Positions 27,989 to 37,538 of a stretch of 64,000 nucleotides of DNA are shown here, piece by piece (the first letter of the stretch is position 1; each line of letters opens with the position of its first letter). The translations under genes and the position numbers were made by a program. Below the pieces are notes generated by a model. The model searched no databases. It had not been told where the DNA came from and worked only from the letters and a program-made list of their open reading frames with translations. The DNA is from JAAXGX01 sp965203565 (lineage in GTDB: Bacteria > Acidobacteriota > Vicinamibacteria > Vicinamibacterales > UBA8438), in assembly GCA_965203565.1 (NCBI GenBank), contig OZ241896.1, positions 1,612,001 to 1,676,000 of the forward strand, in the 5' to 3' direction.

Positions 27989-30586
27989 ATGACGCGGGAT
28001 ACGCTGCTCGACTTCTTCGACGACCGCATCCGCTCCGCGGCGCCGTTCGTGGTTCACGACGACGGCTACCGCGCCCGCGCCTGGACGTACGACGACGTCC
28101 GGCGCGCCGCCGCCGCCTTCGCCCGGCGGCTGGCGGCGGCCGGGATCGGGCCGGGCGAGAAGGTCGCCGTCTGGGGCGAGAACAGCCCGGACTGGATCGC
28201 CGCCCTGTGGGGATGCCTGCTCGCGCGGGCGGTGCTCGTGCCGGTCGACTTCCGCGCCTCCGGGGAGCTGCTGGCGCGCGTGGCGGCGATCGTCGACGCC
28301 CGCGCGGTGCTGGTCGGCGACGGCCTGCAGGCGCCGCCGCTGCCGGACGGTGTGGCGATCTGGCCGCTGCAACGGCTGATGACGCCGGCGGCGGACGCGG
28401 ACGACCGGGCGGAAGGTTCTCCGTCCGGCGCGGCGCCGGCGGCGGGCGGGCGCGCGGACCGGGGCGCGCCCGGCGACCTGGCGGAGATCATCTTCACCTC
28501 GGGGGCGACCGACAACCCGAAGGGGGTCCGGCTGACCCACCGGAACATCCTGGCGAACGTCGTCCCGGTCGAGCGGGAGGTGGTGAAGCACCGCCGGTAC
28601 GCCCGGCCGTTCGCCCCGCTCCGGTTCCTGAACCTGCTGCCGCTCAGCCACATGTTCGGACAGGCGATGGCGACGTTCGTCCCGCCGATGCTGTCCGGCG
28701 TCACCGTCTTCATGCGCGGGCACAACCCGGCCGACGTCATCGCGCAGGTCCGGAAGCGGCGCGTCTCGGTGGTGGTCTGCGTCCCGAAGATCCTGGAGGT
28801 GCTCCGCGATCACCTGGTCCGCCTCGACCCGGCGCTGGCCGCCGCCGCGGCCCCGGAGTCGGCCGCGCAGCCGGCCGGCCCCGTCGCGCTCCGCTGGTGG
28901 CGGCACCGCCGGGTCCACCGGACGTTCGGCTGCAAGTTCTGGGCGTTCGTCGTGGGGGCCGCGCCGCTCGACCCGGACCTCGAAGCGTTCTGGTCCCGTC
29001 TGGGGTTCCTCGTGGTCCAGGGGTACGGGCTGACGGAGACGGCGCCCATCGTCACCCTCAACCACCCGCTGCGCGCCCGGCGGGGGACGGTCGGGACGCC
29101 GATCGGCGGCGTGGAGGTGAAGATAGCCGACGACGGCGAGATCCTGGTCCGGGGCGAGAACGTCACCGACGGCTACTACGGCGCGGCGGGCGAAACCGCG
29201 GCGGCGTTCGAGGACGGGTGGTTCCGCACCGGCGACGTCGGGTCGCGCGACGCGGCGGGGCGCCTCACCGTCCGGGGGCGCAAGAAGGAGGTGATCGTCA
29301 CGCCCGAGGGGCTGAACGTCTTCCCCGAGGACGTCGAGCGGGCGCTCTCCGCGGTGGCCGGCGTGCGGGAGGCGGGCGTCGTGGGCGTCTCGCGCCAGGG
29401 CCGCGAGCAGGTGCACGCGGTGCTGGCGCTGGAGCCGGGCGCCGACCCGGCCGCCGTGCTCGGCGCGGCGAACCTGCGCCTCGAAGAGCACCAGAAGATC
29501 CGGAGCCGGTCGATCTGGCCGGGCGGGGCGCTGCCCCGCACGGAAGGGACGCGGAAGCTGAAGCGGCGCGAGCTGAAGCGGTGGGTCGAGACCGGCGGGA
29601 CGACGGGCGGCGCGCAGGCCGCCGGCGCCGGCGATGCGGCGGGCGGCGCGCCGGAAAGCGCCGCCGCCATCGTGCGACGGTTCGCGCCCGACCGGCCGGT
29701 GACCGGCGAGACCCGGCTCGAGGAGATCGGCCTCAGCTCGATCGAGCGGATCGAGCTGCTCATGGCGCTCGAGCAGGCGTTCGACCGGACGATCGACGAA
29801 ATGGCGTTCGCCGCCGCGACGACCGTCGCCGACCTGCAGCGGCTCGCCGCCGGCGCCGGCGGGCCGGACGCCGCCCCCGATGCGCCGCCGGCCGCCGAGC
29901 CGTTCGACTTTCCCGCCTGGAGCCGGAGCCGCCCGGCGCGGCTGGTCCGGCGGCTCGCCCTGGGCTGCTGGCTGCTGCCGCTGACCCGGCTGTTCGCGCG
30001 GATCGAGGTCGAGGGGCTGCGCCACCTCGACGCCGCGCCGGGGCCGGTCGTCTACGCCGCGAACCACCAGAGCCATCTCGACGCGCCGGTCATCCTGGCC
30101 GCGCTGCCGCCGCGCCGCCGGTACGCCGTGGCGACCGCCGCCGCCAAGGAGTTCTTCGCCGCGCACTTCGGCGTGGAGCGGCGCCCGCGGCGCCGGCGGC
30201 TGACGAACAGCCTGAACTACTACCTCGCCAGCCTCCTGTTCAACGTCTTCCCGCTCCCCCAGCGCGAAGCGGGCGCGCGCGGCGCCATCCGGTATCTCGG
30301 CGGCCTGCTCGACGAAGGGGCCTCGGTGCTGATCTTCCCGGAGGGGCGCCGCACCGACGCCGGGGAGATCGGGCCGTTCCTGCCCGGCATCGGGATGGTC
30401 GCGGCCCGGCTGCGGGCGCCGATCGTCCCGGTCCGCCTGGAGGGTCTCGACCGGGTGCTGCACAAGTCGTGGCGGATGGCCGCGCCGGGCCGGGTGCGGG
30501 TGGCGTTCGGACCGCCCCTCGACCTGGGCGACGGCTCTTACCCCGAGCTGGCGCGGCGGGTGGAGGAGGCGGTCCGGGCGCTGTAG
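27989..30586 (+). CDS. Acyl-CoA/acyl-ACP synthetase fused to ACP-like and PlsC acyltransferase domains
   Basis: An 865-residue three-part enzyme. Residues 1-530 are an AMP-forming synthetase (IIFTSGATDNPKGVRLTH near 166, VQGYGLTETAPIV, WFRTGDVGSRDAAG and the C-terminal KEVIVTPEGLNVFPEDVE). Residues about 550-630 look like an acyl carrier domain with GLSSIERIELL, where the Ser would carry phosphopantetheine. Residues about 640-865 are a PlsC-type 1-acylglycerol-phosphate acyltransferase with ANHQSHLD (HX4D) and FPEGRR. It resembles Aas-type enzymes that activate and transfer fatty acids in phospholipid recycling. Long Gly/Ala linkers separate the domains. Confidence 0.88.
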   Translation: MTRDTLLDFFDDRIRSAAPFVVHDDGYRARAWTYDDVRRAAAAFARRLAAAGIGPGEKVAVWGENSPDWIAALWGCLLARAVLVPVDFRASGELLARVAAIVDARAVLVGDGLQAPPLPDGVAIWPLQRLMTPAADADDRAEGSPSGAAPAAGGRADRGAPGDLAEIIFTSGATDNPKGVRLTHRNILANVVPVEREVVKHRRYARPFAPLRFLNLLPLSHMFGQAMATFVPPMLSGVTVFMRGHNPADVIAQVRKRRVSVVVCVPKILEVLRDHLVRLDPALAAAAAPESAAQPAGPVALRWWRHRRVHRTFGCKFWAFVVGAAPLDPDLEAFWSRLGFLVVQGYGLTETAPIVTLNHPLRARRGTVGTPIGGVEVKIADDGEILVRGENVTDGYYGAAGETAAAFEDGWFRTGDVGSRDAAGRLTVRGRKKEVIVTPEGLNVFPEDVERALSAVAGVREAGVVGVSRQGREQVHAVLALEPGADPAAVLGAANLRLEEHQKIRSRSIWPGGALPRTEGTRKLKRRELKRWVETGGTTGGAQAAGAGDAAGGAPESAAAIVRRFAPDRPVTGETRLEEIGLSSIERIELLMALEQAFDRTIDEMAFAAATTVADLQRLAAGAGGPDAAPDAPPAAEPFDFPAWSRSRPARLVRRLALGCWLLPLTRLFARIEVEGLRHLDAAPGPVVYAANHQSHLDAPVILAALPPRRRYAVATAAAKEFFAAHFGVERRPRRRRLTNSLNYYLASLLFNVFPLPQREAGARGAIRYLGGLLDEGASVLIFPEGRRTDAGEIGPFLPGIGMVAARLRAPIVPVRLEGLDRVLHKSWRMAAPGRVRVAFGPPLDLGDGSYPELARRVEEAVRAL

Positions 30587-30641
30587 TTTCGGCCGGGGCG
30601 CGGCGGGCGCCGCATGCCGCGGGGCGTTTGCCGCAGGCTGC

Positions 30642-30647
30642 TATAAT
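30642..30647 (+). promoter_or_regulatory. -10 box of infA
   Basis: A perfect TATAAT 18 bases before the TTG start of infA, with a GGGAG ribosome site between them. Confidence 0.5.
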
Positions 30648-30665
30648 CTGCCGCCGGGAGCGCGA

Positions 30666-30884
30666 TTGGCGAAAGACGACCTGATCGACGTGCAGGGCAC
30701 GGTCACCGCCGTGCACAGCGGGGGGCTGTACCGCGTGCAGTGCGACCCCGGCCACGAGGTGCTGGCGCAACTGAGCGGCCGGATGCGCCGCTTCCGGATC
30801 AAGGTCGTCCCCGGCGACCGCGTCACCGTCGGCGTTTCTCCCTACGACCCGACGCGCGGCATCATCACGTTTCGCGCGAGGTGA
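30666..30884 (+). CDS. infA: Translation initiation factor IF-1
   Basis: A 72-residue S1/OB-fold protein that binds the A site of the 30S subunit. The N-terminus MAKDDLIDVQGTVTAVHSGG, the VLAQLSGRMRRFRI core and the C-terminal GDRVTVGVSPYDPTRGIITF are diagnostic. It starts with TTG, chosen because it gives the exact family length and is preceded by GGGAG. It stands apart from ribosomal-protein operons here, so it is probably one of several IF-1 copies or a relocated gene. The following small gene starts 9 bp later. Confidence 0.93.
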   Translation: MAKDDLIDVQGTVTAVHSGGLYRVQCDPGHEVLAQLSGRMRRFRIKVVPGDRVTVGVSPYDPTRGIITFRAR

Positions 30885-30892
30885 GCCGCGGC

Positions 30893-31171
30893 ATGTTCGA
30901 CGAATCGTCCGCGCCGACGGCCGCCGACGCGGCGCCGGGCGGCGCCGGCGATCCGTCCGGCCGGGAGGAGCCCGCTGCGCTCCGGTTCGACTCCTGCCGG
31001 TGGCGCAAGACCCAGCAGAACGGCGGCGCGCCGTACTGCGGGCACCGCGACGTGCTGCCGTACGCCGGGATGAACGGCTTCCGCCCCGACTCCTGGTGCC
31101 CCGACTGCGGCCTGTTCAAGGCGCGCCGCACCGTGAAGAAGCGCGCCGGACGCCTGCCGGACGACTACTGA
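30893..31171 (+). CDS. Small Cys-rich protein of unknown function
   Basis: A 92-residue protein with a disordered N-terminus and a Cys-rich C-terminal half: DSCRWRKTQQNGGAPYCGHR followed by DSWCPDCGLFKARRTVKKR. The spacing (C...C-x2-H and C-P-D-C) suggests a zinc ribbon. The basic tail hints at nucleic acid or ribosome binding. The ATG was chosen for its GAGGTGAG ribosome site; GTG at 30881 is an alternative overlapping the infA stop. It probably shares infA's transcript. Function unknown. Confidence 0.65.
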   Translation: MFDESSAPTAADAAPGGAGDPSGREEPAALRFDSCRWRKTQQNGGAPYCGHRDVLPYAGMNGFRPDSWCPDCGLFKARRTVKKRAGRLPDDY

Positions 31172-31202
31172 CGGCGCCGGACCGGCGGCGTCGAACATCC
31201 GC

Positions 31203-31208
31203 TATACT
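31203..31208 (+). promoter_or_regulatory. -10 box of the TPR protein gene
   Basis: TATACT, 32 bases before the ATG at 31241, with a GAGAGGAG ribosome site between. It lies in the short gap after the Cys-rich gene. Confidence 0.4.
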
Positions 31209-31240
31209 GATCCACCGGATCGGTCGAGAGGAGCGTTGCC

Positions 31241-32194
31241 ATGTCCCGTCCAGGTTGCCTCGTCCATCGCCTCGTCGTCGCGGCGGCGTTGCTCGGGTTC
31301 ACGGCGCCGGCGCTGGCGCAGAGCGGCCGGATGAGCGGCCAGGTGGTCGACGAGAACGGCGACCCGATTCCGGGCGCCCGGATCCGCGCCGAGAAGGCCG
31401 ACGCGAATCCGCCGGTCCGCGAGACGACCACGGACGACGACGGCCGGTTCTCGCTGATCGGCTTCGCCAGCGGTCCGTGGCAGGTCTCGGCTGAAGCCGA
31501 CGGGTACTCCAGCGACTTCGGCACTGTGAACGTCACGCAGTCGCGCACCCCGCCGGTCGACTTCACGCTCGCGAAGGAGCGGCACGCCCTGGTCCAGGCG
31601 CTGGGCGAGGAGGCGATGGAAGGACTGGACCCGGACGAGATCGAGGCCGAGCTCGAAGCGGCCGACGCGGCGTTCAACGCGGAGGACTGGGACGCCGCCA
31701 TCGCCGGGTACGAGTCGATCCTGGAGAAGCTGCCGCAGCTCACGAACCTGTACTCGCAGGTCGGCCAGGCCTACCGGGCGCGCGGCGACCACCAGGAGGC
31801 GATAGCGGCCTTCGAGACGCGGCTGGCGGCCGAGCCGGACAACGAGAGCGTCAAGACCGACATCGCGCGGACCAAGCTGGCGATGGGCGACTTCGAAGCG
31901 GCCGGCGCGGAGCTCGCGGCGGCCGCCTCCGGACTCGACGCCTCGAAGGAGGACCTCTACAACCTGGGCGAGCTGGAGTTCGCGAAAGGCGCGGTGGACG
32001 CCGCCGCCGAATGGTACGAGAAGGCGTCGATGGTCGACCCGAACTGGGCCAAGCCGGTCTTCAAGCTGGCGCTCGTGGCGCTGAACAAGGGGGACATGGA
32101 GACGGCCAAGCAGCACTTCCAGAAGGTGGTCGACCTGGACCCGGGCTCCGAGGAAGGCGCGCAGGCGTCGGCGACGCTGGCGGCGCTGCCGTAA
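31241..32194 (+). CDS. Exported carboxypeptidase-regulatory-like + TPR protein
   Basis: A 317-residue protein with a signal peptide (AAALLGFTAPALAQS). Residues about 30-110 are a carboxypeptidase regulatory-like beta-sandwich (GRMSGQVVDENGDPIPGARI). Residues about 135-317 hold TPR repeats (AFNAEDWDAAIAGYESILEK, AYRARGDHQEAIAAFETRLA, and the final WAKPVFKLALVALNKGDMET). The combination suggests a periplasmic scaffold. The gene is followed at once by a strong terminator. Confidence 0.8.
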   Translation: MSRPGCLVHRLVVAAALLGFTAPALAQSGRMSGQVVDENGDPIPGARIRAEKADANPPVRETTTDDDGRFSLIGFASGPWQVSAEADGYSSDFGTVNVTQSRTPPVDFTLAKERHALVQALGEEAMEGLDPDEIEAELEAADAAFNAEDWDAAIAGYESILEKLPQLTNLYSQVGQAYRARGDHQEAIAAFETRLAAEPDNESVKTDIARTKLAMGDFEAAGAELAAAASGLDASKEDLYNLGELEFAKGAVDAAAEWYEKASMVDPNWAKPVFKLALVALNKGDMETAKQHFQKVVDLDPGSEEGAQASATLAALP

Positions 32195-32215
32195 TCCACC
32201 ACGGGCTGTTGAACC

Positions 32216-32243
32216 GGCGGGGTCGAGGCCCCGCCCTTTTTTT
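32216..32243 (+). terminator. Rho-independent terminator after the TPR gene
   Basis: Stem GGCGGGG/CCCCGCC with a six-base loop followed by seven T residues (32237-32243). It lies 22 bases after the stop at 32194. The 14 bases TCCACCACGGGCTG at 32195-32208 just before it match the end of the dispersed element. Confidence 0.9.
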
Positions 32244-32289
32244 GTACGCCCCGCCGGCCGGAAGATCGCGGGCGGGCGAGAGATCGACG

Positions 32290-34548
32290 ATGAAGCAGTT
32301 CCAGTCGGCGGGGGTGCTGGGCGCCGGCGTCATGGGCGCGCAGATCGCCGCGCACCTGGCGAACGCCGGCGTGCCGGCGCTGCTCCTCGACCTCGACGCG
32401 AAGACCGCCGCCGCCGGCCTCGACCGCGCGCGGAAGCTGAAGCCCGACCCGTTCTTCACCCGCGACGCCGCGCGGCTCGTCGCGGTCGGCGGGTTCGACG
32501 CCGACCTGCCGAAGCTCGCGGCGTGCGACTGGATCATCGAGGCGGTGGTGGAGCGCCTCGAGGTCAAGCAGCAACTGATGGCGCGGGTCGAGCCGCACCG
32601 CCGGCCGGCGGCCGTCGTCAGCTCGAACACCTCGGCGCTGTCGATCGCCGGCATCGCCGACGGACGCTCCCCCGAGTTCCGGCGCTGCTGGCTCGGGACG
32701 CATTTCTTCAACCCGCCGCGCTACCTGCCCCTGCTGGAGGTCATCCCGACCGCCGACACCGATCCCGGCGTCGTCGACGCGGTCCGCCGCTTCGCCGACC
32801 GCGCGCTCGGCAAGGGGGTGGTCGTCGCGAACGACACGCCGGGCTTCGTCGCGAACCGGATCGGGACGTACGGCATGATGCGGATCCTCGAGGTCCTGGC
32901 GAGCGGCGAGTTCACCATCGAGGAGATCGACCTGCTGACCGGGCCGGTGCTCGGCCGGCCGAAGAGCGCCACGTTCCGGACCGCGGACATCGCCGGAATT
33001 GACGTCCTGGCCCACGTCGCGCGCGACCTGAGCCGGCGGCTCGACGACGCGGACGAGCGCCGGGCGTTCGCGGCGCCGCCGCTGATCGAGGGGTTGATCG
33101 AGCGGGGATGGATCGGCCAGAAGGCCGGGCAGGGCTTCTATCGGCGGGAGCGCACCGCGGACGGCGGCCGCATCCTGGTTCTCGACCCCGCGTCGTTCGA
33201 TTACCGGGAACGCCGGGCGCCGCAACTGCCGGCCGTCGAGGCGGCGCGCGCCGTCGCCGACGTCCGCGAGCGGGTCCGCACGCTGTTCCTTGCCCGGGAC
33301 CGCGCCGGAGAGTTCCTGCGGGCCACGCTCGGCCGGACGCTGCACTACGCCGCCGCCGTCGCGCCCGCCGTCGCGCGCTCCCCCGGCGACGTCGACCGCG
33401 CCATGCGCTGGGGGTTCGGCTGGGAGCTGGGACCGTTCGAGCTCTGGGACGCGATCGGCGCCGACGCCGTCCTCGCATCGTGCGGGGCGTCCGAGCCGCC
33501 GCCGGCGGTGCGGGACCGGCGCGGCGCGCGCCCGCCCGCGGCCCCGGACGTCCTGAGCCTGCGCGGCGCGGCGGCGGAGCGCCCCGCCGTCCGGCGGAAC
33601 CCGGGCGCCAGCCTGGTCGACCTCGGCGACGGCGTGCTGGCGGTCGCGCTCCACTCGAAGATGAACGTCATCGGCCCCGATGCGGTCGAGATGCTCGAGC
33701 GCGGCGCGCAGGAGGCGGAGCAACGCTTCGAGGCGCTGATCGTGGGCAGTGACGCCGCGGCCTTCTCGGCCGGCGCCGACCTGACGATGATCCTGCGGGA
33801 GGCCCGGGAGCAGCACTGGGAGGAGATCGACCGGATGGTCCGGAGCTTCCAGGCCGCCGTCACCGGACTGCGCTACGCCGGCGTCCCGGTGGTCGTCGCG
33901 GCGGCCGGTCCGACGCTCGGGGGCGGGTGCGAAATCGCCCTGCACGGCGATCGGGCGCAGGCGGCGGCCGAAACGTACATGGGGCAGGTGGAGGCGGGCG
34001 TCGGGCTGATCCCCGCCGGCGGGGGCGCGAAGGAGCTTCTGGCGCGGGGGATGGCGCGCCTGCCGCCCGGCGCCGCGGACCCGCTGCCGGCGGTGCGTCA
34101 CGCGTTCGAGCTGATCGGTTTCGGCCGGGTCTCGACGAGCGCGGCGGACGCCAGGCGGCTGGGGCTGCTGCGGGACGCCGACGGCGTGACGATGAACCGC
34201 GAACGCCTGCTTTCCGACGCGAAGGCGCACGCCCTCGCGCTGGCGCGCGGCGGATACCGGCCGCCCCTGCGCTCCGGCGTCCCGGTCGGCGGCGACGGCG
34301 TCCGGGCGGCGCTGGCGCTCGGGGCGCATCTGGCGTGGCGCGGCGGGCGGATCAGCGAGCACGACGCGCTGATCGGCCGCAGGATCGCCCACGTCCTGGC
34401 GGGCGGCGCGGCGCCGCACCCGACGGTGGTCTCCGAGCAGCACCTGCTCGACCTGGAGCGCGAGGCGTTCCTCAGTCTGTGCGGCGAGCCGCTGACACAG
34501 CAGCGGATAGCGTATACGCTGAAGACGGGGAAGACGCTCCGGAACTGA
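32290..34548 (+). CDS. fadN: 3-hydroxyacyl-CoA dehydrogenase / enoyl-CoA hydratase (FadN-like)
   Basis: A 752-residue bifunctional beta-oxidation enzyme. The N-terminal NAD-binding fold begins GVLGAGVMGAQIAAHLANAG; the HAD signature TALVV-like wording is seen as GTHFFNPPRYLPLLEVI and ANRIGTYGMMR. The C-terminal part from about residue 440 is an enoyl-CoA hydratase (FSAGADLTMILREAREQ, VVAAAGPTLGGGCEIALHGD). This dehydrogenase-first order is that of Bacillus FadN rather than E. coli FadB. The thiolase and acyl-CoA dehydrogenase genes follow directly, giving the fadN-fadA-fadE order. Confidence 0.9.
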   Translation: MKQFQSAGVLGAGVMGAQIAAHLANAGVPALLLDLDAKTAAAGLDRARKLKPDPFFTRDAARLVAVGGFDADLPKLAACDWIIEAVVERLEVKQQLMARVEPHRRPAAVVSSNTSALSIAGIADGRSPEFRRCWLGTHFFNPPRYLPLLEVIPTADTDPGVVDAVRRFADRALGKGVVVANDTPGFVANRIGTYGMMRILEVLASGEFTIEEIDLLTGPVLGRPKSATFRTADIAGIDVLAHVARDLSRRLDDADERRAFAAPPLIEGLIERGWIGQKAGQGFYRRERTADGGRILVLDPASFDYRERRAPQLPAVEAARAVADVRERVRTLFLARDRAGEFLRATLGRTLHYAAAVAPAVARSPGDVDRAMRWGFGWELGPFELWDAIGADAVLASCGASEPPPAVRDRRGARPPAAPDVLSLRGAAAERPAVRRNPGASLVDLGDGVLAVALHSKMNVIGPDAVEMLERGAQEAEQRFEALIVGSDAAAFSAGADLTMILREAREQHWEEIDRMVRSFQAAVTGLRYAGVPVVVAAAGPTLGGGCEIALHGDRAQAAAETYMGQVEAGVGLIPAGGGAKELLARGMARLPPGAADPLPAVRHAFELIGFGRVSTSAADARRLGLLRDADGVTMNRERLLSDAKAHALALARGGYRPPLRSGVPVGGDGVRAALALGAHLAWRGGRISEHDALIGRRIAHVLAGGAAPHPTVVSEQHLLDLEREAFLSLCGEPLTQQRIAYTLKTGKTLRN

Positions 34549-34553
34549 CGAAC

Positions 34554-35729
34554 ATGACGGAATCGGTCATCGTTTCCGCCGTGCGCACGCCGGTCGGCAA
34601 GGCGCCGAACGGCGCGCTCCGCACCGCGCGGCCGGACGAGCTGGCGGCGACCGCCATCGGCGAGGCGCTCCGGCGCGCGCCGGGACTCGACCCCGCGGCG
34701 ATCGACGACGTCATCCTGGGCTGCGCGATGCCCGAGGCGGAGCAGGGGATGAACGTGGCCCGGATCGCCAGCCTGCGGGCCGGCGTGCCGGTGGAGAGCG
34801 CGGCGGTGACGATCAACCGGTTCTGCTCCTCCGGACTCCAGGCGATCGCGTTCGCGGCCGAGAGGATCGCGTGCGGGTCGGCCCGCGCCATCGTCGCGGG
34901 CGGCGCGGAATCGATGAGCCTGATCCCGATGGGCGGCCACAAGGTCGCTCCGAACCCGGCGCTGATCGACCGTTACCCGGACGTCTACCTCAGCACCGGC
35001 CTGGTCGCCGAGAACCACGCCGCCCGGTCGAAGATCTCCCGCGCGGAGCAGGACGCCTTCGCGCTCCGGAGCCACGCGCGGGCGGTCGCGGCGATCGACG
35101 CCGGCCGGTTCGCGGACGAGACCGCGCCGGTCACGGTCCGGGTGGTCAACGGCGTCGGGGGAACGCCCCGCGTCGAGGAGCGCACGGTGACGGTCGACGA
35201 AGGCCCGCGGCGCGACACGTCCGCCGAGGCGCTCGCCGGACTCCGGCCCGCCTTTCACGCGGCGGGGACGGTCACCGCCGGGAACTCGTCGCCGATGAGC
35301 GACGGCGCCGCCGCGGTGGTCGTGACCTCGGCCGAGCTGGCGGCGGAGGCCGGGCTGCGCCCGCTCGCGCGGTTCGTCGCGTTCACCGTTGCGGGGGTCC
35401 GGCCGGAGCTGTTCGGGCTCGGCCCCGTGCCGGCCGTCCGGAAGGTCCTGAAGCTGGCCGGGTTGACGATGGACGACATCGACCTGGTGGAGCTCAACGA
35501 AGCGTTCGCCGCCCAGGCGCTCGCCTGCCTCCGGGAGCTGCCGATCGACCCGGACCGGCTCAACGTCAACGGCGGGGCGATCGCGCTGGGGCACCCGCTC
35601 GGCTGCACCGGCGCCAAGCTGACGGCGACGCTGCTCCACGAGCTCCGTCGGCGGCAGGGCCGCTACGGCCTGGTGACCATGTGCGTCGGCGGCGGCATGG
35701 GGGCGGCGGGAATTTTCGAACGGCTGTAA
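34554..35729 (+). CDS. fadA: Acetyl-CoA acyltransferase (thiolase)
   Basis: A 391-residue thiolase that cleaves 3-ketoacyl-CoA in the last step of beta-oxidation. The nucleophilic Cys is in NRFCSSGLQAIAFAAERI (about residue 90); the catalytic His is in NVNGGAIALGHPLGCTG, and the second Cys in VTMCVGGGMGAAGIFE near the C-terminus. It starts 5 bp after the fadN-like gene and lies 26 bp upstream of the acyl-CoA dehydrogenase. Confidence 0.94.
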   Translation: MTESVIVSAVRTPVGKAPNGALRTARPDELAATAIGEALRRAPGLDPAAIDDVILGCAMPEAEQGMNVARIASLRAGVPVESAAVTINRFCSSGLQAIAFAAERIACGSARAIVAGGAESMSLIPMGGHKVAPNPALIDRYPDVYLSTGLVAENHAARSKISRAEQDAFALRSHARAVAAIDAGRFADETAPVTVRVVNGVGGTPRVEERTVTVDEGPRRDTSAEALAGLRPAFHAAGTVTAGNSSPMSDGAAAVVVTSAELAAEAGLRPLARFVAFTVAGVRPELFGLGPVPAVRKVLKLAGLTMDDIDLVELNEAFAAQALACLRELPIDPDRLNVNGGAIALGHPLGCTGAKLTATLLHELRRRQGRYGLVTMCVGGGMGAAGIFERL

Positions 35730-35755
35730 AGTTCGGCTTGAACGGCGGAGGCTCC

Positions 35756-37537
35756 ATGACGACTACTGCGGCTTCGACGATGACGGCGCGTCGCGGCGGA
35801 AGCTGGCTGCTGGGCGACGTCCCCGCCGGCGAGACGTTCACGCCCGAACGCCTGAGCGAGGAGCACCGGCTGATCGATCAGGCCGCGCGGGAGTTCCTGG
35901 TCAACGAGGTGCTCCCCGCGCACGACCGGCTCGAAACGAAAGACTGGGATCTGGCCCGCAGCCTGCTGCGGCGGTGCGCCGATCTCGGTTTCCTCGGCAC
36001 GAACGTCCCGGAGGCGTACGGCGGCCTGCCGCTCGACAAGGCGAGCACGGCGATCGTCGCGGCCCGGCTCGGAGAGGCCGGTTCGTTCAGCACGGCGTTC
36101 GCCGCGCAGGTCGGCCTCGCCATCCTGCCGATCCGGATGTTCGGCTCCGAGGACCAGAAGCGGCGGTACCTGCCGCGGCTGGTCAGCGGCGAGTGGGTGG
36201 GCGCCTACTGCCTGAGCGAGTCGGGATCGGGTTCGGACGCGCTCGGGGCCAGGACGCGCGCCGTCCGCCGGCCGGACGGCGGCTTCGTGCTGAGCGGCGA
36301 GAAGATGTGGATCTCGAACGGCGGGTTCGCGGATCTGTACGTCGTCTTCGCGAAGGTCGACGGCGAGCAGTTCACGGCGTTCCTCGTCGAGCGCGGCTTC
36401 GATGGCGTCAGCGCCGGCGCGGAAGAGCGCAAGATGGGGCTGGTCGGCTCGTCGACGACGCCGGTCATCCTGCAGGACGTGCGCGTGCCGGCGGAGAACC
36501 TGCTGGGCGAGATCGGCCAGGGACACAAGGTGGCGTTCAACGTGCTCAACTACGGCCGGTTCAAGCTGGCGTGCGCCACCGTCGGCGGGACCCGGGTCGC
36601 GCTGGCGGACGCGGCCCGCTACGCGGCCCAGCGGCGGCAGTTCGGCCGGCCGATCGCGAGCTTCGGAGCGATCCGGCACAAGCTGGGCGAGATGACGGTG
36701 CGCGCCTTCGCCGTCGAGTCGATGGTCTTCCGCGTCGCTGGCCTGCTCGACGCCGCGCTCGAAGCGTCCGGCCGGGACGACGACGGCGCGCTGCTGGCGG
36801 CGCTGGAGGAGTACGCCGTCGAGTCGTCGATCCTGAAGGTGGCCGGCAGCGAGATCCTCGACTACGTGCTCGACGAGAACATCCAGATCCACGGCGGGAA
36901 CGGCTACGTCAAGGACTATCCGGCCGAGCGCCGCTACCGCGACTCGCGCGTCAACCGGATCTTCGAAGGGACGAACGAGATCAACCGCCTGCTCATTCCC
37001 GGCCTGCTGGTGCGGCGCGCCGCGCAGGGACGGCTTCCGCTGCTTCCGGCCGTCCGGAAGCTGCACGACGCGCTCCGCGATCCGGAGCCCGTGCAGCCGG
37101 ACGGCGCCGGCCCGCTCGCGCCGCAGGCCGGCGCGGTGCGGAGGTTCCGGCAGGCGGGCCTCGCGGCGCTGGGCCTCGCCATGCAGACGTACGGCGACCA
37201 GCTGTCGGACGAGCAGGAGGCGCTGTCGCTGACGGCCGACGTCCTGATCGACACGTTCGCGGCCGAGAGCGTGCTGCTGCGGGCGCGGCAGGCGCACGAC
37301 GCCGGCGCGTCCGCCGCCGCGCTCCAGGCCGACGCGGCCCGGGCGTTCGTCAACGACGCCGCGGGACGGATCGCCGTCGCGGTCCGCGCGGCGCTGGCCG
37401 CGATGACCGGGGGGGACGCGCTCCGGGCGCAGCTTGCCGCGTTCCGGAGGCTGCTCGACGTCGACCCGGTCGACACGGTGGCGATCCGCCGGCGGCTGGC
37501 CGACGAGGCGGTGGCGCGGGCGGGATATATTTTCTAG
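35756..37537 (+). CDS. fadE: Acyl-CoA dehydrogenase (FadE-like)
   Basis: A 593-residue flavoenzyme that introduces the first double bond in beta-oxidation. Family motifs are CLSESGSGSDALGARTRA, the FAD-binding KMWISNGGFADLYVVFAKVD, the core QIHGGNGYVKDYPAERRYRD and the IFEGTNEINRL segment. A C-terminal helical extension of about 170 residues follows, as in Bacillus FadE. The third gene of the operon. A TATATT box within its last codons may start the next gene. Confidence 0.92.
   Translation: MTTTAASTMTARRGGSWLLGDVPAGETFTPERLSEEHRLIDQAAREFLVNEVLPAHDRLETKDWDLARSLLRRCADLGFLGTNVPEAYGGLPLDKASTAIVAARLGEAGSFSTAFAAQVGLAILPIRMFGSEDQKRRYLPRLVSGEWVGAYCLSESGSGSDALGARTRAVRRPDGGFVLSGEKMWISNGGFADLYVVFAKVDGEQFTAFLVERGFDGVSAGAEERKMGLVGSSTTPVILQDVRVPAENLLGEIGQGHKVAFNVLNYGRFKLACATVGGTRVALADAARYAAQRRQFGRPIASFGAIRHKLGEMTVRAFAVESMVFRVAGLLDAALEASGRDDDGALLAALEEYAVESSILKVAGSEILDYVLDENIQIHGGNGYVKDYPAERRYRDSRVNRIFEGTNEINRLLIPGLLVRRAAQGRLPLLPAVRKLHDALRDPEPVQPDGAGPLAPQAGAVRRFRQAGLAALGLAMQTYGDQLSDEQEALSLTADVLIDTFAAESVLLRARQAHDAGASAAALQADAARAFVNDAAGRIAVAVRAALAAMTGGDALRAQLAAFRRLLDVDPVDTVAIRRRLADEAVARAGYIF
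37526..37531 (+). promoter_or_regulatory. -10 box of the DUF1684 gene
   Basis: TATATT, 7 bases before the GTG at 37539 and inside the last codons of the acyl-CoA dehydrogenase gene. The spacing suggests a leaderless transcript. Confidence 0.35.
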
Positions 37538-37538
37538 C

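Noticed and set aside
30975..31010. A GGTTCGACTCC string like a tRNA T-loop
   Set aside because: It lies inside the coding sequence of the Cys-rich protein, and no cloverleaf can be formed around it.
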